NCBI GenBank assembly: GCA_023436715.1
Contig: JAEZIJ010000187.1
Location: forward strand, 1-64,000
Length of the DNA stretch: 64,000 bases
Source of the DNA: Acidobacteriota bacterium
GTDB lineage: Bacteria; Acidobacteriota; Terriglobia; Bryobacterales; Bryobacteraceae
Reading direction: 5' to 3'
This document shows positions 16,311-24,238 of this stretch, in pieces. The position numbers and the translations under genes were made by a program. The notes under the pieces are model-generated. The model saw nothing but the letters and a program-made list of their open reading frames with translations. It was not told the origin of the DNA and made no database searches. How positions within the stretch are numbered: position 1 is the first letter of the stretch; each line of letters starts with the position of its first letter.

Positions 16311-16991
16311 ATGGACCTGCTGCAAAACCCGGAGTTCGGCGACAAGCTGGTAACGCTGATGGCCGCGTTCATCCTCGTGCTCCAGATCGCGATGGTTGCC
16401 CAACGGTCGCTGGTCATGAATATCCGGATGTTCGGCGCGCAATCGCTTCTGCTGGCGGGCATCGCCGGCGCGATCGCCTGGTACAACCATGCGCCGCACA
16501 TCTATTTCGCCGCGATTCTGACGCTTGGGGTGAAAGCGATTCTCGTCCCGCTGGCGCTTGAGCGGCTGGCGGAACGCATCGAGATCCGCCACGAAATCGA
16601 GCCGCTGATCAACACTCCCCTATCGATCGTGATCTCCGGCGGGCTGACTCTGGTTGCTTACATGGTCGGCGAATCCTTTTACCACCCCGAAGCGGGCCAG
16701 GCCAGCCTCGGCCGCAACACTCTCGCCGTCGCGATCTCGGTATTCCTCATTGGCTTTTTCATGATGCTGAACCGGCGCAAAGCGCTGACCCAGGTGCTGG
16801 CGCTCCTCACGCTGGAGAACGGCGTGGCGCTCGCGGCGATTTGTCTCACGTACGGCATGCCCCTGATTGTCGAGTTGGGTGTGTTCTTCGACGTGCTGGT
16901 CGCCGTGCTGGTCCTCGGCATCCTCGTGTACCGCATCAGGGAGACGCTCGAATCAATGGACGTAAGCAAGCTGCGGAGGCTGAGAGGCTGA
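16311..16991 (+). CDS. hyfE: Ehr/hydrogenase-4-type membrane subunit HyfE
   Basis: 226 aa from the ATG at 16311. About six transmembrane helices. The C-terminal half (RKALTQVLALLTLENGVALA, then VELGVFFDVLVAVLVLGIL) is the NuoK-like core with the intramembrane Glu residues of the HyfE family. An upstream in-frame extension overlaps hyfC and is not needed. It occupies the standard position between HyfC and HyfF. HyfE fuses NuoK-like and additional N-terminal helices and connects the antiporter-like subunits. Confidence 0.88.
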   Translation: MDLLQNPEFGDKLVTLMAAFILVLQIAMVAQRSLVMNIRMFGAQSLLLAGIAGAIAWYNHAPHIYFAAILTLGVKAILVPLALERLAERIEIRHEIEPLINTPLSIVISGGLTLVAYMVGESFYHPEAGQASLGRNTLAVAISVFLIGFFMMLNRRKALTQVLALLTLENGVALAAICLTYGMPLIVELGVFFDVLVAVLVLGILVYRIRETLESMDVSKLRRLRG

Positions 16992-16993
16992 CA

Positions 16994-18481
16994 ATGACAC
17001 TTCTGCTACTGCTTCTTGCCCCGCTCTCGACCGGAGTAGTGTCGGCGTTCGCACGCACTCGCCGCGCGATGGAGAGGATCAATCTCGCCGGCTTCGCGCT
17101 CACATTTCTCCTTACGCTCGTGGTCGCCGGACAGGTGCTGAGCGGCGGTCCCGTCTCTCTTTGGGGTGCGTTTCTGTACGCGGATCATCTCAGCGCGCTG
17201 GTCTGCGTGCTAACGGCATCGGTGGCACTGGTCTGCTCCGTCTACGCGGTCGGCTACCTGCGCGAGGACGAACGTAGCGGCGCCTTGGACGAAGATGAGG
17301 CGGCGGGCAGAAGGAAACTGGTCAGGTATTACATACAGACGCCGCTGTTCATCTGCGCCATGCTCCTCGTGGCCGTGGCCAACAACCTCGGTGTGATGTG
17401 GGTTGCGATTGAGGCCACGACCCTCGCCTCGGTCTTCCTGGTCACGTTCTATGGCCGGGTCACTTCGATCGAAGCGGCGTGGAAATACGCCATCATCGGC
17501 GGGGTGGGCCTGTCGATGGCGCTGTTTGGAACCGTACTCGCGTACTACTCCGGCCACCGCATGCCCGGCGCAGACACTCTGGCCGCCCTGAATTGGTCCG
17601 TGCTCGTCGAGCGCGCCGCCCAACTGGACCGCACCACCATGCGCCTCGCGTTCGTGCTCACTCTGCTCGGCTACGGCACGAAAGCCGGTCTCGCCCCGAT
17701 GCACACCTGGAAGCCGGATGCCTATAGCGAAGCGCCCGTGCCCGCCGCGGCCATCCTCTCTTCGGCGATGCTGAACTGCGCGCTCTACGGTCTCGTCAGG
17801 TTCTATATCCTCACCAGCCGCTGCTTAGGCCCTGATTTCCCCGGCAATCTCCTGCTGATTTTCGGAATGCTGTCCATGGGCATATCCGTTCCGTTCGTGC
17901 TCGTACAGAAAAACTTCCGCCGCCTGCTCGCGTACCACACCATCGATCACGCGGGCATCATGGTGACCGCGCTCGGAGTCGGCGGCAAACTCGGCGCGCT
18001 CGGCCTGATGCTGCACATGACGTTTCACACCGTGGCGAAGTCGCTGTTGTTCCTGTGCGCCGGGAACGTATCCCAGCACTTCAAAACCGACCTGTTCGAC
18101 AAGGTAAAGGGCGGCGTGATACGGTCGATGCCGGTCACGGGCACTGTTTTCCTCATGGCCATGCTCGCGATTGTCGGAATGCCTCCCTTCAGCCTCTTCC
18201 AGAGCGAATTCCTGATCGTCCGGGCCGCGTTCGGCGGAGGCCACTACGTGGCTACTGTGCTATTCATTCTGTTCGGCACGGGAGTCTTCGCGGGCGCGCT
18301 GCTGCACGTCGGCGACCTGGTACTCGGCCCGGCGGAAACGGCGAGCGTCGCGCCGTTCCGGCCCTGGCGGGATTTGTCCATTCTCGCGATGGCTGCGGTT
18401 CTGATAGTGATCGCCTTCTGGCTGCCCGGGCCGCTGCTGGAACTGATTCGAGGCGCTGCAAGGGTCGTGGCTGGAGAGTGA
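16994..18481 (+). CDS. hyfF: Ehr/hydrogenase-4-type antiporter-like subunit HyfF
   Basis: 495 aa from the ATG at 16994 (two bases after the hyfE stop; a longer upstream ORF overlaps hyfE and lacks support). NuoL/N-family antiporter-like protein with MWVAIEATTLASVFLVTFYG (Glu), GYGTKAGLAPMHTWKPDAYSE (Lys) and the HMTFHTVAKSLLFLCAGNVS segment. This gives the complex two antiporter-like modules (HyfB and HyfF); HyfD is absent. Conserved ion-path residues suggest a second pumping site. Confidence 0.9.
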   Translation: MTLLLLLLAPLSTGVVSAFARTRRAMERINLAGFALTFLLTLVVAGQVLSGGPVSLWGAFLYADHLSALVCVLTASVALVCSVYAVGYLREDERSGALDEDEAAGRRKLVRYYIQTPLFICAMLLVAVANNLGVMWVAIEATTLASVFLVTFYGRVTSIEAAWKYAIIGGVGLSMALFGTVLAYYSGHRMPGADTLAALNWSVLVERAAQLDRTTMRLAFVLTLLGYGTKAGLAPMHTWKPDAYSEAPVPAAAILSSAMLNCALYGLVRFYILTSRCLGPDFPGNLLLIFGMLSMGISVPFVLVQKNFRRLLAYHTIDHAGIMVTALGVGGKLGALGLMLHMTFHTVAKSLLFLCAGNVSQHFKTDLFDKVKGGVIRSMPVTGTVFLMAMLAIVGMPPFSLFQSEFLIVRAAFGGGHYVATVLFILFGTGVFAGALLHVGDLVLGPAETASVAPFRPWRDLSILAMAAVLIVIAFWLPGPLLELIRGAARVVAGE

Positions 18482-18484
18482 TGG

Positions 18485-20059
18485 ATGCAAGACGTACTGA
18501 ATGAACTCGCGCGAGAGCAGGATTTCCGCCTGCGGCCCCTTGATTCGCAACCGGATCAACTCTACGCCTCCGCGGACCTCGCGGCCATCCCTGCCATCGC
18601 CGGCGCCCTGCGGGGCCGCTACGACGCCCGCATCGCGACCGTCTTCGCCGAAGACCGCGTCGCGGAAGAAGGGGCATTCTACAACTACTACGTCTTCGAA
18701 CGGCCGGCCGACCCGTGCTATCTCATCCTGAAGGCGCGCATCCCGGCCGATGACCCGCACTTCCCTTCCCTCGCTTCCGACCTCCCCGCGCTGAACTGGC
18801 AGGAGCGCGAAATCCAGGACTGGTTCGGAATCGAGGCCGTCGGCCACCCGAACCCGCGCCGCGTCGCCCTGCACGACAACTGGCCCGACGTACACCCCCT
18901 GCGCAAGAACTTCCCGCTCGATACGGTCCTGCCCGCCTTCGAGGGCGAACAGCACGTCTACCGCCCGACGCTGGGCGAAGGCGTCTTCCAGATTCCCGTA
19001 GGGCCGGTGCACGCCGGCATCATCGAGCCGGGCCACTTCAACTTCGCCGTCGCGGGTGAACCCATCCTCTACCTCCAGCTGCGCATGTTCTACAAGCACA
19101 AGGGGACGGAGAAGATCTTCGAGCACGTTCCCCTGCACAACGCCGTCATGCTGGCCGAGAGCGTTTCAGGGGACTCGGCCTTCTCCCACGGTGCAGCATT
19201 CTGCCAGACGATCGAGAAGGCTGCGGCCGTCAAAGTGCCCTTCCGCGCCCAGGTCATGCGGACCATTCTGCTGGAACTGGAGCGCATCTACAACCACCTG
19301 GCGGACATCGGCGCCATCGCTATGGACGTCGGCTTCGTCATCGCGAACTCACATGCAGGCCGCATCCGCGAGATGGTCCTCGCCCTCAACGAGGAACTCT
19401 CGGGCTCCAGGCTCCTGCGCGGAATGGTCTGCCCTGGGGGCGTCCGGACGGATTGGGATACCGCCCAGGTCAACGCGCTCCGAAGCACGCTTGGCGCCGT
19501 GGAGCGGGAATTCCGGGACCTCGTCGCGCTGCTCAAATCCTCCGATTCCACGCGCGACCGACTCGAGCGCACCGGCATTCTCAGCCCGGAAAAGGCCGCG
19601 GCGCTGGGCATCGTCGGCGTCGGCGGCCGTGCCTCGGGCATCGACCGCGATGTGCGCCGGGACCACCCCTATGCCGCCTACAGCTATCTCTCGTGGAAGG
19701 TGCCCGTCTACCGGGAAGGCGACGTCCTGTGCCGCATGCAGGTCCGCATCGACGAGGTCTTCGAGTCCGTCGCGATGATCCGGGAGGCGGCCGAAAACCT
19801 GCCCGGCGGCCGTCACAGGGCTCCGATGCCGCCCGTTCCGCCGGGACGGTGCGCGCTGAGCGCCGTCGAGGGCTGGCGCGGCGAAATCCTCTACTGGGTG
19901 CGGACGGGCCCGGACCAGCGCCTGGAACGCTGCAAGATCAAGGACCCTTCGCTCAACAACTGGCCGGCGCTGGTAGAAGCCGTGCAAGGCAACATCATCG
20001 CCGACTTTCCCGTCATCAACAAGAGCTTCAACCTGTCCTACTCGGGCACGGACCGCTGA
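18485..20059 (+). CDS. hyfG: Ehr catalytic-like large subunit (HyfG-like, NuoC-NuoD fusion) without Ni-Fe cysteines
   Basis: 524 aa. Residues 1-145 are a NuoC/30-kDa-like domain (QEREIQDWFGIEAVGHPNPR, then PLRKNFPL). The rest is the 49-kDa/NiFe large-subunit fold. The two motifs that hold the NiFe centre in hydrogenases are gone: the N-terminal ERxCGxC has become E225-S-V-S-G-D-S231 and the C-terminal DPCxxC has become D487-P-S-L-N-N492. All four Ni ligands are therefore replaced. In this respect it resembles NuoD of complex I and the Ehr complexes, not group 4 hydrogenases. It cannot be an H2-evolving enzyme of the usual kind. Its true redox partner is unknown. Confidence 0.88.
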   Translation: MQDVLNELAREQDFRLRPLDSQPDQLYASADLAAIPAIAGALRGRYDARIATVFAEDRVAEEGAFYNYYVFERPADPCYLILKARIPADDPHFPSLASDLPALNWQEREIQDWFGIEAVGHPNPRRVALHDNWPDVHPLRKNFPLDTVLPAFEGEQHVYRPTLGEGVFQIPVGPVHAGIIEPGHFNFAVAGEPILYLQLRMFYKHKGTEKIFEHVPLHNAVMLAESVSGDSAFSHGAAFCQTIEKAAAVKVPFRAQVMRTILLELERIYNHLADIGAIAMDVGFVIANSHAGRIREMVLALNEELSGSRLLRGMVCPGGVRTDWDTAQVNALRSTLGAVEREFRDLVALLKSSDSTRDRLERTGILSPEKAAALGIVGVGGRASGIDRDVRRDHPYAAYSYLSWKVPVYREGDVLCRMQVRIDEVFESVAMIREAAENLPGGRHRAPMPPVPPGRCALSAVEGWRGEILYWVRTGPDQRLERCKIKDPSLNNWPALVEAVQGNIIADFPVINKSFNLSYSGTDR

Positions 20060-20062
20060 CCT

Positions 20063-20887
20063 ATGTTCAAGATTCTCCAGAAGTCCTTTCGCACCGGCAT
20101 CGTTACGAAGCCGTATCCGGCTGCCGATGCCGGGGTGTCCGGCCATTTCCGCGGGCTGCCCGAATTCGACTTCCCGGCCTGGCGCGATGCACGCCCCGCC
20201 GCCGCGGCGTGCCCCGCCGGCGCGATCGTGGTCGAGGACACCGGCCGGTCGCGGTTCGTCAGCATCGACTACGGCCGGTGTACGTTCTGCGGCGAGTGTG
20301 CTGCCGCCTCCTCGAACGGAGCCGTACGCATGACCCAGAAGTTCGAGGCCGCGGCCACAAGCCGCAAGGCTCTGGTTCTGACAGCGGAGTACTCGCTCAA
20401 CCCGGATGGCACGCAGGGAGAACTGCTGCGCGGCGGTGGACAGCCTGCGGAAACCGGCCGGAAGCTCAATGCGGAGATTCAGCGCGTTCTGGGACGATCG
20501 CTGGCCATCCGCGAGGTGGATGCCGGCTCCTGCAACGCGTGCGAACTCGAGATCATCGCGCTCAACAATCCCATCTACGACATCGAGCGCTTCGGAATCC
20601 ATTTCGTCGCGTCCCCCCGCCATGCCGACATGCTGCTGGTCACCGGCCCCGTCACGAGGAACATGGAACTGGCGCTGCGCAAGACCTACAGTGCGACACC
20701 TGACCCCAAGGTGGTAGTCGCCGTGGGCGCCTGCGGGATCAGCGGCGGCATTTTCGGCGCCAACTACGCGACGTGCGGCGGGGTTGACCAGGTGATTCCG
20801 GTGGACGTGTACATCCCAGGCTGCCCGCCGCGCCCCCAGGCGCTGCTGTACGGAATTCTTCTGGCAGTAGGCCGGCTCAAACGGTAG
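20063..20887 (+). CDS. hyfI: Ehr small subunit: half-ferredoxin fused to a NuoB/HyfI domain
   Basis: 274 aa. Residues 1-95 are a HyfH/NuoI-like ferredoxin domain in which only one cluster's ligands remain: C73, C76 and C79 (CTFCGEC) plus C50 (ACP). The first motif's three Cys and the fourth Cys of the second motif are lost, so one [4Fe-4S] cluster is expected. Residues 140-274 are the NuoB/hydrogenase small-subunit fold with C157xxC160, C224 and C254, the hydrogenase-type proximal [4Fe-4S] ligands. Fusion of the two subunits is rare compared with separate HyfH and HyfI. It ends the operon and converges on ftsB. Confidence 0.87.
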   Translation: MFKILQKSFRTGIVTKPYPAADAGVSGHFRGLPEFDFPAWRDARPAAAACPAGAIVVEDTGRSRFVSIDYGRCTFCGECAAASSNGAVRMTQKFEAAATSRKALVLTAEYSLNPDGTQGELLRGGGQPAETGRKLNAEIQRVLGRSLAIREVDAGSCNACELEIIALNNPIYDIERFGIHFVASPRHADMLLVTGPVTRNMELALRKTYSATPDPKVVVAVGACGISGGIFGANYATCGGVDQVIPVDVYIPGCPPRPQALLYGILLAVGRLKR

Positions 20888-20922
20888 TTTCTGATTCAGA
20901 GCCGCGAAGGTAAGGGAGCGGT

Positions 20923-21210
20923 TTACTTCTTCTGTTCGAGGATGATCGAGGTCTCGCCTTCGCGCTGCAGCTTCAGCCGCTTGCGGATCTCAAGCTCCTG
21001 CTCGGACCGGCTCCCGTGGAGCTTGCGAATGCGCTCCTGCTTGTCTGCTACTTCCTTGGCGAGATCGGCGTTATCTTTCTGGAGCTGGCGAATCTGCTGA
21101 TGCTTCTGGCTCAACGAGGCAAGGCTATTCGGAACCCTGAGTGCAAAGAACAGCGCACCAATTCCGGCAATGACGGCAGTGCCGCCCCATCGGAGAACAG
21201 CTTTTTTCAT
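20923..21210 (-). CDS. ftsB: septum formation initiator FtsB/DivIC
   Basis: 95 aa: a short basic cytoplasmic start, one transmembrane helix (about residues 9-27) and a periplasmic coiled coil (SLSQKHQQIRQLQKDNADL onward) ending in a short tail. This is the FtsB/DivIC layout; the protein acts in the divisome with FtsL and FtsQ. It stands apart from other division genes and is divergent from cutA. Family membership rests on topology and length, since sequence conservation is low in this family. Confidence 0.75.
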   Translation of the reverse strand: MKKAVLRWGGTAVIAGIGALFFALRVPNSLASLSQKHQQIRQLQKDNADLAKEVADKQERIRKLHGSRSEQELEIRKRLKLQREGETSIILEQKK

Positions 21211-21223
21211 CCCTACATTTGTT

Positions 21224-21229
21224 TATAAT
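21224..21229 (+). promoter_or_regulatory. candidate -10 box (TATAAT) for cutA
   Basis: A perfect TATAAT sits 45 bases before the cutA start in the 63-base divergent gap with ftsB. No clear -35 hexamer is visible at the expected spacing (CTTTTT only). On the other strand an overlapping TATAAA could serve ftsB. Confidence 0.35.
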
Positions 21230-21273
21230 CCTGTTTAGACCTTTTTGCCAAGCGCTTTTCGAGGGGTTTTGCG

Positions 21274-21591
21274 ATGACCGACAAAATAGTTGTTCTTAGC
21301 ACTTGCGAATCGGCCGAGCAAGCCGAGAAATTGGCCCGCGCGTTAGTCGAGCAGCGTCTGGCCGCCTGCGTGAACATAATTCCGGGCATGCGCAGCGTGT
21401 ACCGCTGGAAGGGCGCGATCGAGGACACCGGGGAGTTCCTGCTTCTCATCAAATCCCGGCGCGACCTGTTCGACCAGATGCGCCTGGAAATTGAAAAACA
21501 GCACTCCTACGAAGTGCCCGAAGTCATCGCCCTGCCGATCGTCGAGGGAGCGGAGAACTACCTGGAATGGTTGAGGGTCGAGACAACCTGA
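21274..21591 (+). CDS. cutA: CutA1 trimeric ACT-like protein
   Basis: 105 aa, normal CutA1 length. Family motifs are present: CESAEQAEKLARALVEQRLA at the N-terminus, ACVNIIPGMRSVYRWKGAIE in the middle and HSYEVPEVIALPI near the end. CutA1 is a cytoplasmic trimer related to PII folds, once linked to divalent-cation tolerance, with no settled function. A GAGGGG ribosome-binding site lies about ten bases upstream. It is followed 14 bases later by a secreted MBL protein. Confidence 0.93.
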   Translation: MTDKIVVLSTCESAEQAEKLARALVEQRLAACVNIIPGMRSVYRWKGAIEDTGEFLLLIKSRRDLFDQMRLEIEKQHSYEVPEVIALPIVEGAENYLEWLRVETT

Positions 21592-21605
21592 TAGGCTATT
21601 GCGGT

Positions 21606-22619
21606 ATGAGACTACTCCTTGCCGCTCTCCTGGCCGTTGCCGCCGCATCCGCCGCGCCGCGCCCGCTCGACGTATACATGATCGATGTGGAAGGTGGCAA
21701 GGCCATGCTGGTGGTCTCGCCCTCCGGCGAGTCCATGCTCGTGGATGTGGGCTGGCCGGGCGCCAACGGGCGCGATGTGGATCGCATCGTCGCGACTGCG
21801 AAGGCGGCCAAGGTGAAGCGGATCGACTACCTCGTCGTCACCCACCTCGACATAGACCACGCCGGCGATGTCAAAGCTCTGGCCTCGAGGCTCCCCATCG
21901 GCCGCATTCTCGACAACGGCCCGCTCCAGACCTCAGGAAAAGGCGTGGAGAAGCGGTACAAGGCCTACGCCGAAATCCGGGACTCGATGGAGCACGCGAT
22001 CCTGCGCCCAGGCGACCGCATCCCGATCAAGGGAGTGCAGGTGGACGTCGTCGCCGCCGGTACGAAGTTCGTCACCAAGCCGCTTGAGGGTGGCGGCATC
22101 CCCAACCCTGCGTGCGCTGTGGGCCCGCAACCGCCCGAGATCCCCGAGGACCTCGAAGACAACATGTCCATCGGCCTGCTCTTCACCTTCGGCCGGTTCC
22201 GGATGATCGATCTGGGCGACCTGGAATCGCACTACGACTACAAACTGATGTGCCCCAACAACCCTATCGGCACCGTGGACGTCTACCACGTCAGCGTTCA
22301 CGGGCAGGAAAAGGGCGGCTCGGCGGCGCTCTCCGGCGGCCTGCGCCCCAGGGTGGCCATTATGTCCAATGGCGCTCGCAAGGGCGGCGATCCCCAGACC
22401 TGGCCCAGGCTCCGCAGCACTCCGGGCCTGGAAGAAATCTGGCAACTCCACTACTCTCTTGCCGGAGGGAAGGATCGCAATCCTCCCGACGTCTTCATCG
22501 CCAACCTGGATCCGGATTGCGAAGGAAAAGGACTCAAGCTCTCGGCTCAGGCCGATGGCACGTTCACGGTCGTCAACACGCGGAACCGGTTCACCAGGAC
22601 GTACCCGGCCCGGCAGTAA
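21606..22619 (+). CDS. secreted metallo-beta-lactamase-fold hydrolase (ComEC/Rec2-like domain)
   Basis: 337 aa from the ATG at 21606, which begins a signal peptide (MRLLLAALLAVAAASA). The MBL motif THLDIDHAGD near residue 80 supplies the first metal ligands, and a DLGDLESHYDYKL segment with VYHVSVHGQEKGGSAAL supplies the later Asp and His. The fold resembles the MBL domain of ComEC/Rec2, here alone and exported. Such proteins are common in Solibacter-type genomes as lone secreted MBLs. The substrate is unknown. Confidence 0.78.
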   Translation: MRLLLAALLAVAAASAAPRPLDVYMIDVEGGKAMLVVSPSGESMLVDVGWPGANGRDVDRIVATAKAAKVKRIDYLVVTHLDIDHAGDVKALASRLPIGRILDNGPLQTSGKGVEKRYKAYAEIRDSMEHAILRPGDRIPIKGVQVDVVAAGTKFVTKPLEGGGIPNPACAVGPQPPEIPEDLEDNMSIGLLFTFGRFRMIDLGDLESHYDYKLMCPNNPIGTVDVYHVSVHGQEKGGSAALSGGLRPRVAIMSNGARKGGDPQTWPRLRSTPGLEEIWQLHYSLAGGKDRNPPDVFIANLDPDCEGKGLKLSAQADGTFTVVNTRNRFTRTYPARQ

Positions 22620-22620
22620 G

Positions 22621-22700
22621 AAAAAACCTGGGGACACTCCGGGCTACTTTGACGAACGGCGTTCTTCACCTGTAATGCAGGCGTGTCCCCGAGGTTTTTT
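22621..22700. terminator. bidirectional long-armed inverted repeat between convergent genes
   Basis: Left arm AAAAAACCTGGGGACAC (22621-22637) and right arm GTGTCCCCGAGGTTTTTT (22683-22700) are complementary with one bulge. The A/T runs at each outer end give a U tract on both strands. It lies one base after the MBL stop and ends at the last base before the pstB stop, so it suits a shared terminator. The GGGGACAC arms also recall REP-type palindromes. Confidence 0.6.
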
Positions 22701-23477
22701 CTACCCGTACCGGCCCTCTATATAGTCCGCCGTCCGCTCGTCCCTCGGCGTCAGGAACAGATCCTCGGTGCGGGCATGCTCGATCACTTCGCCCAGCAGC
22801 ATGAACGCGCACTCCTGGCTCACGCGGCGCGCCTGAGCCATGTTGTGCGTCACGATCAGCATCGTGTACCGCCCGGCAAGCGTGAGCATCAGCTCTTCGA
22901 TGCCGAGGGTGGCTTCGCTGTCAAGCGCCGAGCACGGCTCGTCCATCAAAATGACTTCCGGCTTCAGCGGAAGCAGCCGCGCGATGCAGAGCTTCTGCTG
23001 CTGATCGAGTTGAAGCGCAGTGGCCCGGGTGTGGAGCCGGTCCTTCAGCTCATCCCACAGTGACACCTCGCGCAAGGCTTTCTCCACCGCCTCGTCCAGC
23101 TCCGAGCGTTTCCATCTGCGAAACGAGCTATGGATGCGCAGCCCGAACACGATGTTGTCGTAAACGGAAATCGGCAACGGATTCGGGCGCTGGAAGACCA
23201 TGCCGACCGATTTCCGCAGCTCGATCAGCGAGACGTCCGGCGCGTAGATGTTCTGCCCCAGTATCCTGATTTCGCCCGTCGTGCGGACATAGCCGTACCG
23301 CTCGTTGATGCGGTTGAAGCACCGCAGCAGCGTAGTTTTGCCGCAGCCCGAGGGCCCGATCAGCGCCGTGATCTCGCCTCGGCGAACCCGTACGCTGACG
23401 CTCTTCAAAGCCTGAAAATCGCCGTACCAGAGGTTCAGCTCGTCCGTCTCGATGCTGTAAGGCTCGACGGCGCTCAT
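22701..23477 (-). CDS. pstB: phosphate ABC transporter ATPase PstB, paralogue 2 (degenerate signature)
   Basis: 258 aa. The nucleotide-binding side is intact: Walker A GPSGCGKTT at 41-49, Q-loop Gln in MVFQRPNP, Walker B ILMDEPCSALD with E180 and H-loop H211 (VTHNMAQ). The ABC signature, however, is destroyed: LSGGQQQ has become L155-Q-L-D-Q-Q-Q. It is the last gene of pstS-C-A-B1-B2 and overlaps pstB1 by four bases. Paired with pstB1 it would form a heterodimer with one good ATP site. The fold and neighbours make phosphate import the likely role. Confidence 0.88.
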   Translation of the reverse strand: MSAVEPYSIETDELNLWYGDFQALKSVSVRVRRGEITALIGPSGCGKTTLLRCFNRINERYGYVRTTGEIRILGQNIYAPDVSLIELRKSVGMVFQRPNPLPISVYDNIVFGLRIHSSFRRWKRSELDEAVEKALREVSLWDELKDRLHTRATALQLDQQQKLCIARLLPLKPEVILMDEPCSALDSEATLGIEELMLTLAGRYTMLIVTHNMAQARRVSQECAFMLLGEVIEHARTEDLFLTPRDERTADYIEGRYG

Positions 23478-24238
23478 CCGAATACTCCGTTCACGTAGTC
23501 GTAGGTCTTGCGGCTCCGCGCATTATCGGAGAAGATCACCTCGGTCTTGTCGATCTCCTCAACCTGGCCGTTGAACAGGAACGCGGTCCGGTCGGCAAGA
23601 CGCCGCGCCTGCTGGACGAGGTTGGTCACCAGAATGATCGTCATCTGCGACCTGAGTTCCTTCAGCACGTCCTCGATCCGCATCGTCGTAACGGGGTCGA
23701 TCGCGATTGAGAACTCGTCGAGACAGAGGATCTCCGGATCGTGCGAAAGCGCCCGCGCGATCGTCAGCCGCTGCTGCTGCCCTCCGGAGAGTTTCGTGCC
23801 GAGCGTGTGCAGGCGGTCCTTCACCTCGTCCCACAGCGCCGCCTGGCGCAGGCAGTTCTCGACGCGCTTCTCGAGCTGGCGGCGGTCTCTCAGGCCCGCC
23901 ATCCGTGGCGCAAATGCCACGTTGTCGAAAATCGTAAGCGGCAGGCCCACAGGCAGCGGCGCCACCATCCCGATCTTCCGCCGCAGCGAGTAGACGTCCT
24001 TTATCTCGCGGACCTCCTCGCCATCAACCTTGACCGAGCCCTGAACGGACACCCCCGGGATGCTGTCGATCGTGCGGTTGATCACCTTGAGGAGTGTCGT
24101 TTTGCCCGATTGCGACGGCCCGATGATTCCAAACACCTCGTTGCGGCGCACGTCCAGGGTCACGTCCTTCAGAACCTCGCGCCGTCCGTACCTAACCGTC
24201 AGGCCGGAGATTTCAATCATCGCGTCCGTCTTCACCAT
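23474..24238 (-). CDS. pstB: phosphate ABC transporter ATPase PstB, paralogue 1 (degenerate Q- and H-loops)
   Basis: 254 aa from the ATG at 24238, which overlaps the pstA stop by seven bases; an upstream ORF extension is spurious. Walker A GPSQSGKTT (40-48) and the signature LSGGQ (150-154) are sound and E175 is present. Three sites are altered: the Q-loop FQRP is APLP (93-96), the D-loop SALD is SIAID, and the H-loop His is N206 (VTNLVQQ). These changes are the mirror image of those in paralogue 2. It probably supplies the signature for the working ATP site while its own site is weak. Confidence 0.87.
   Translation of the reverse strand: MVKTDAMIEISGLTVRYGRREVLKDVTLDVRRNEVFGIIGPSQSGKTTLLKVINRTIDSIPGVSVQGSVKVDGEEVREIKDVYSLRRKIGMVAPLPVGLPLTIFDNVAFAPRMAGLRDRRQLEKRVENCLRQAALWDEVKDRLHTLGTKLSGGQQQRLTIARALSHDPEILCLDEFSIAIDPVTTMRIEDVLKELRSQMTIILVTNLVQQARRLADRTAFLFNGQVEEIDKTEVIFSDNARSRKTYDYVNGVFG

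Noticed and set aside
13328..20887. [NiFe] hydrogenase-4 or formate hydrogenlyase
   Set aside because: All four Ni-binding Cys are replaced and no maturation or formate dehydrogenase genes are present, so the operon is called Ehr-type.
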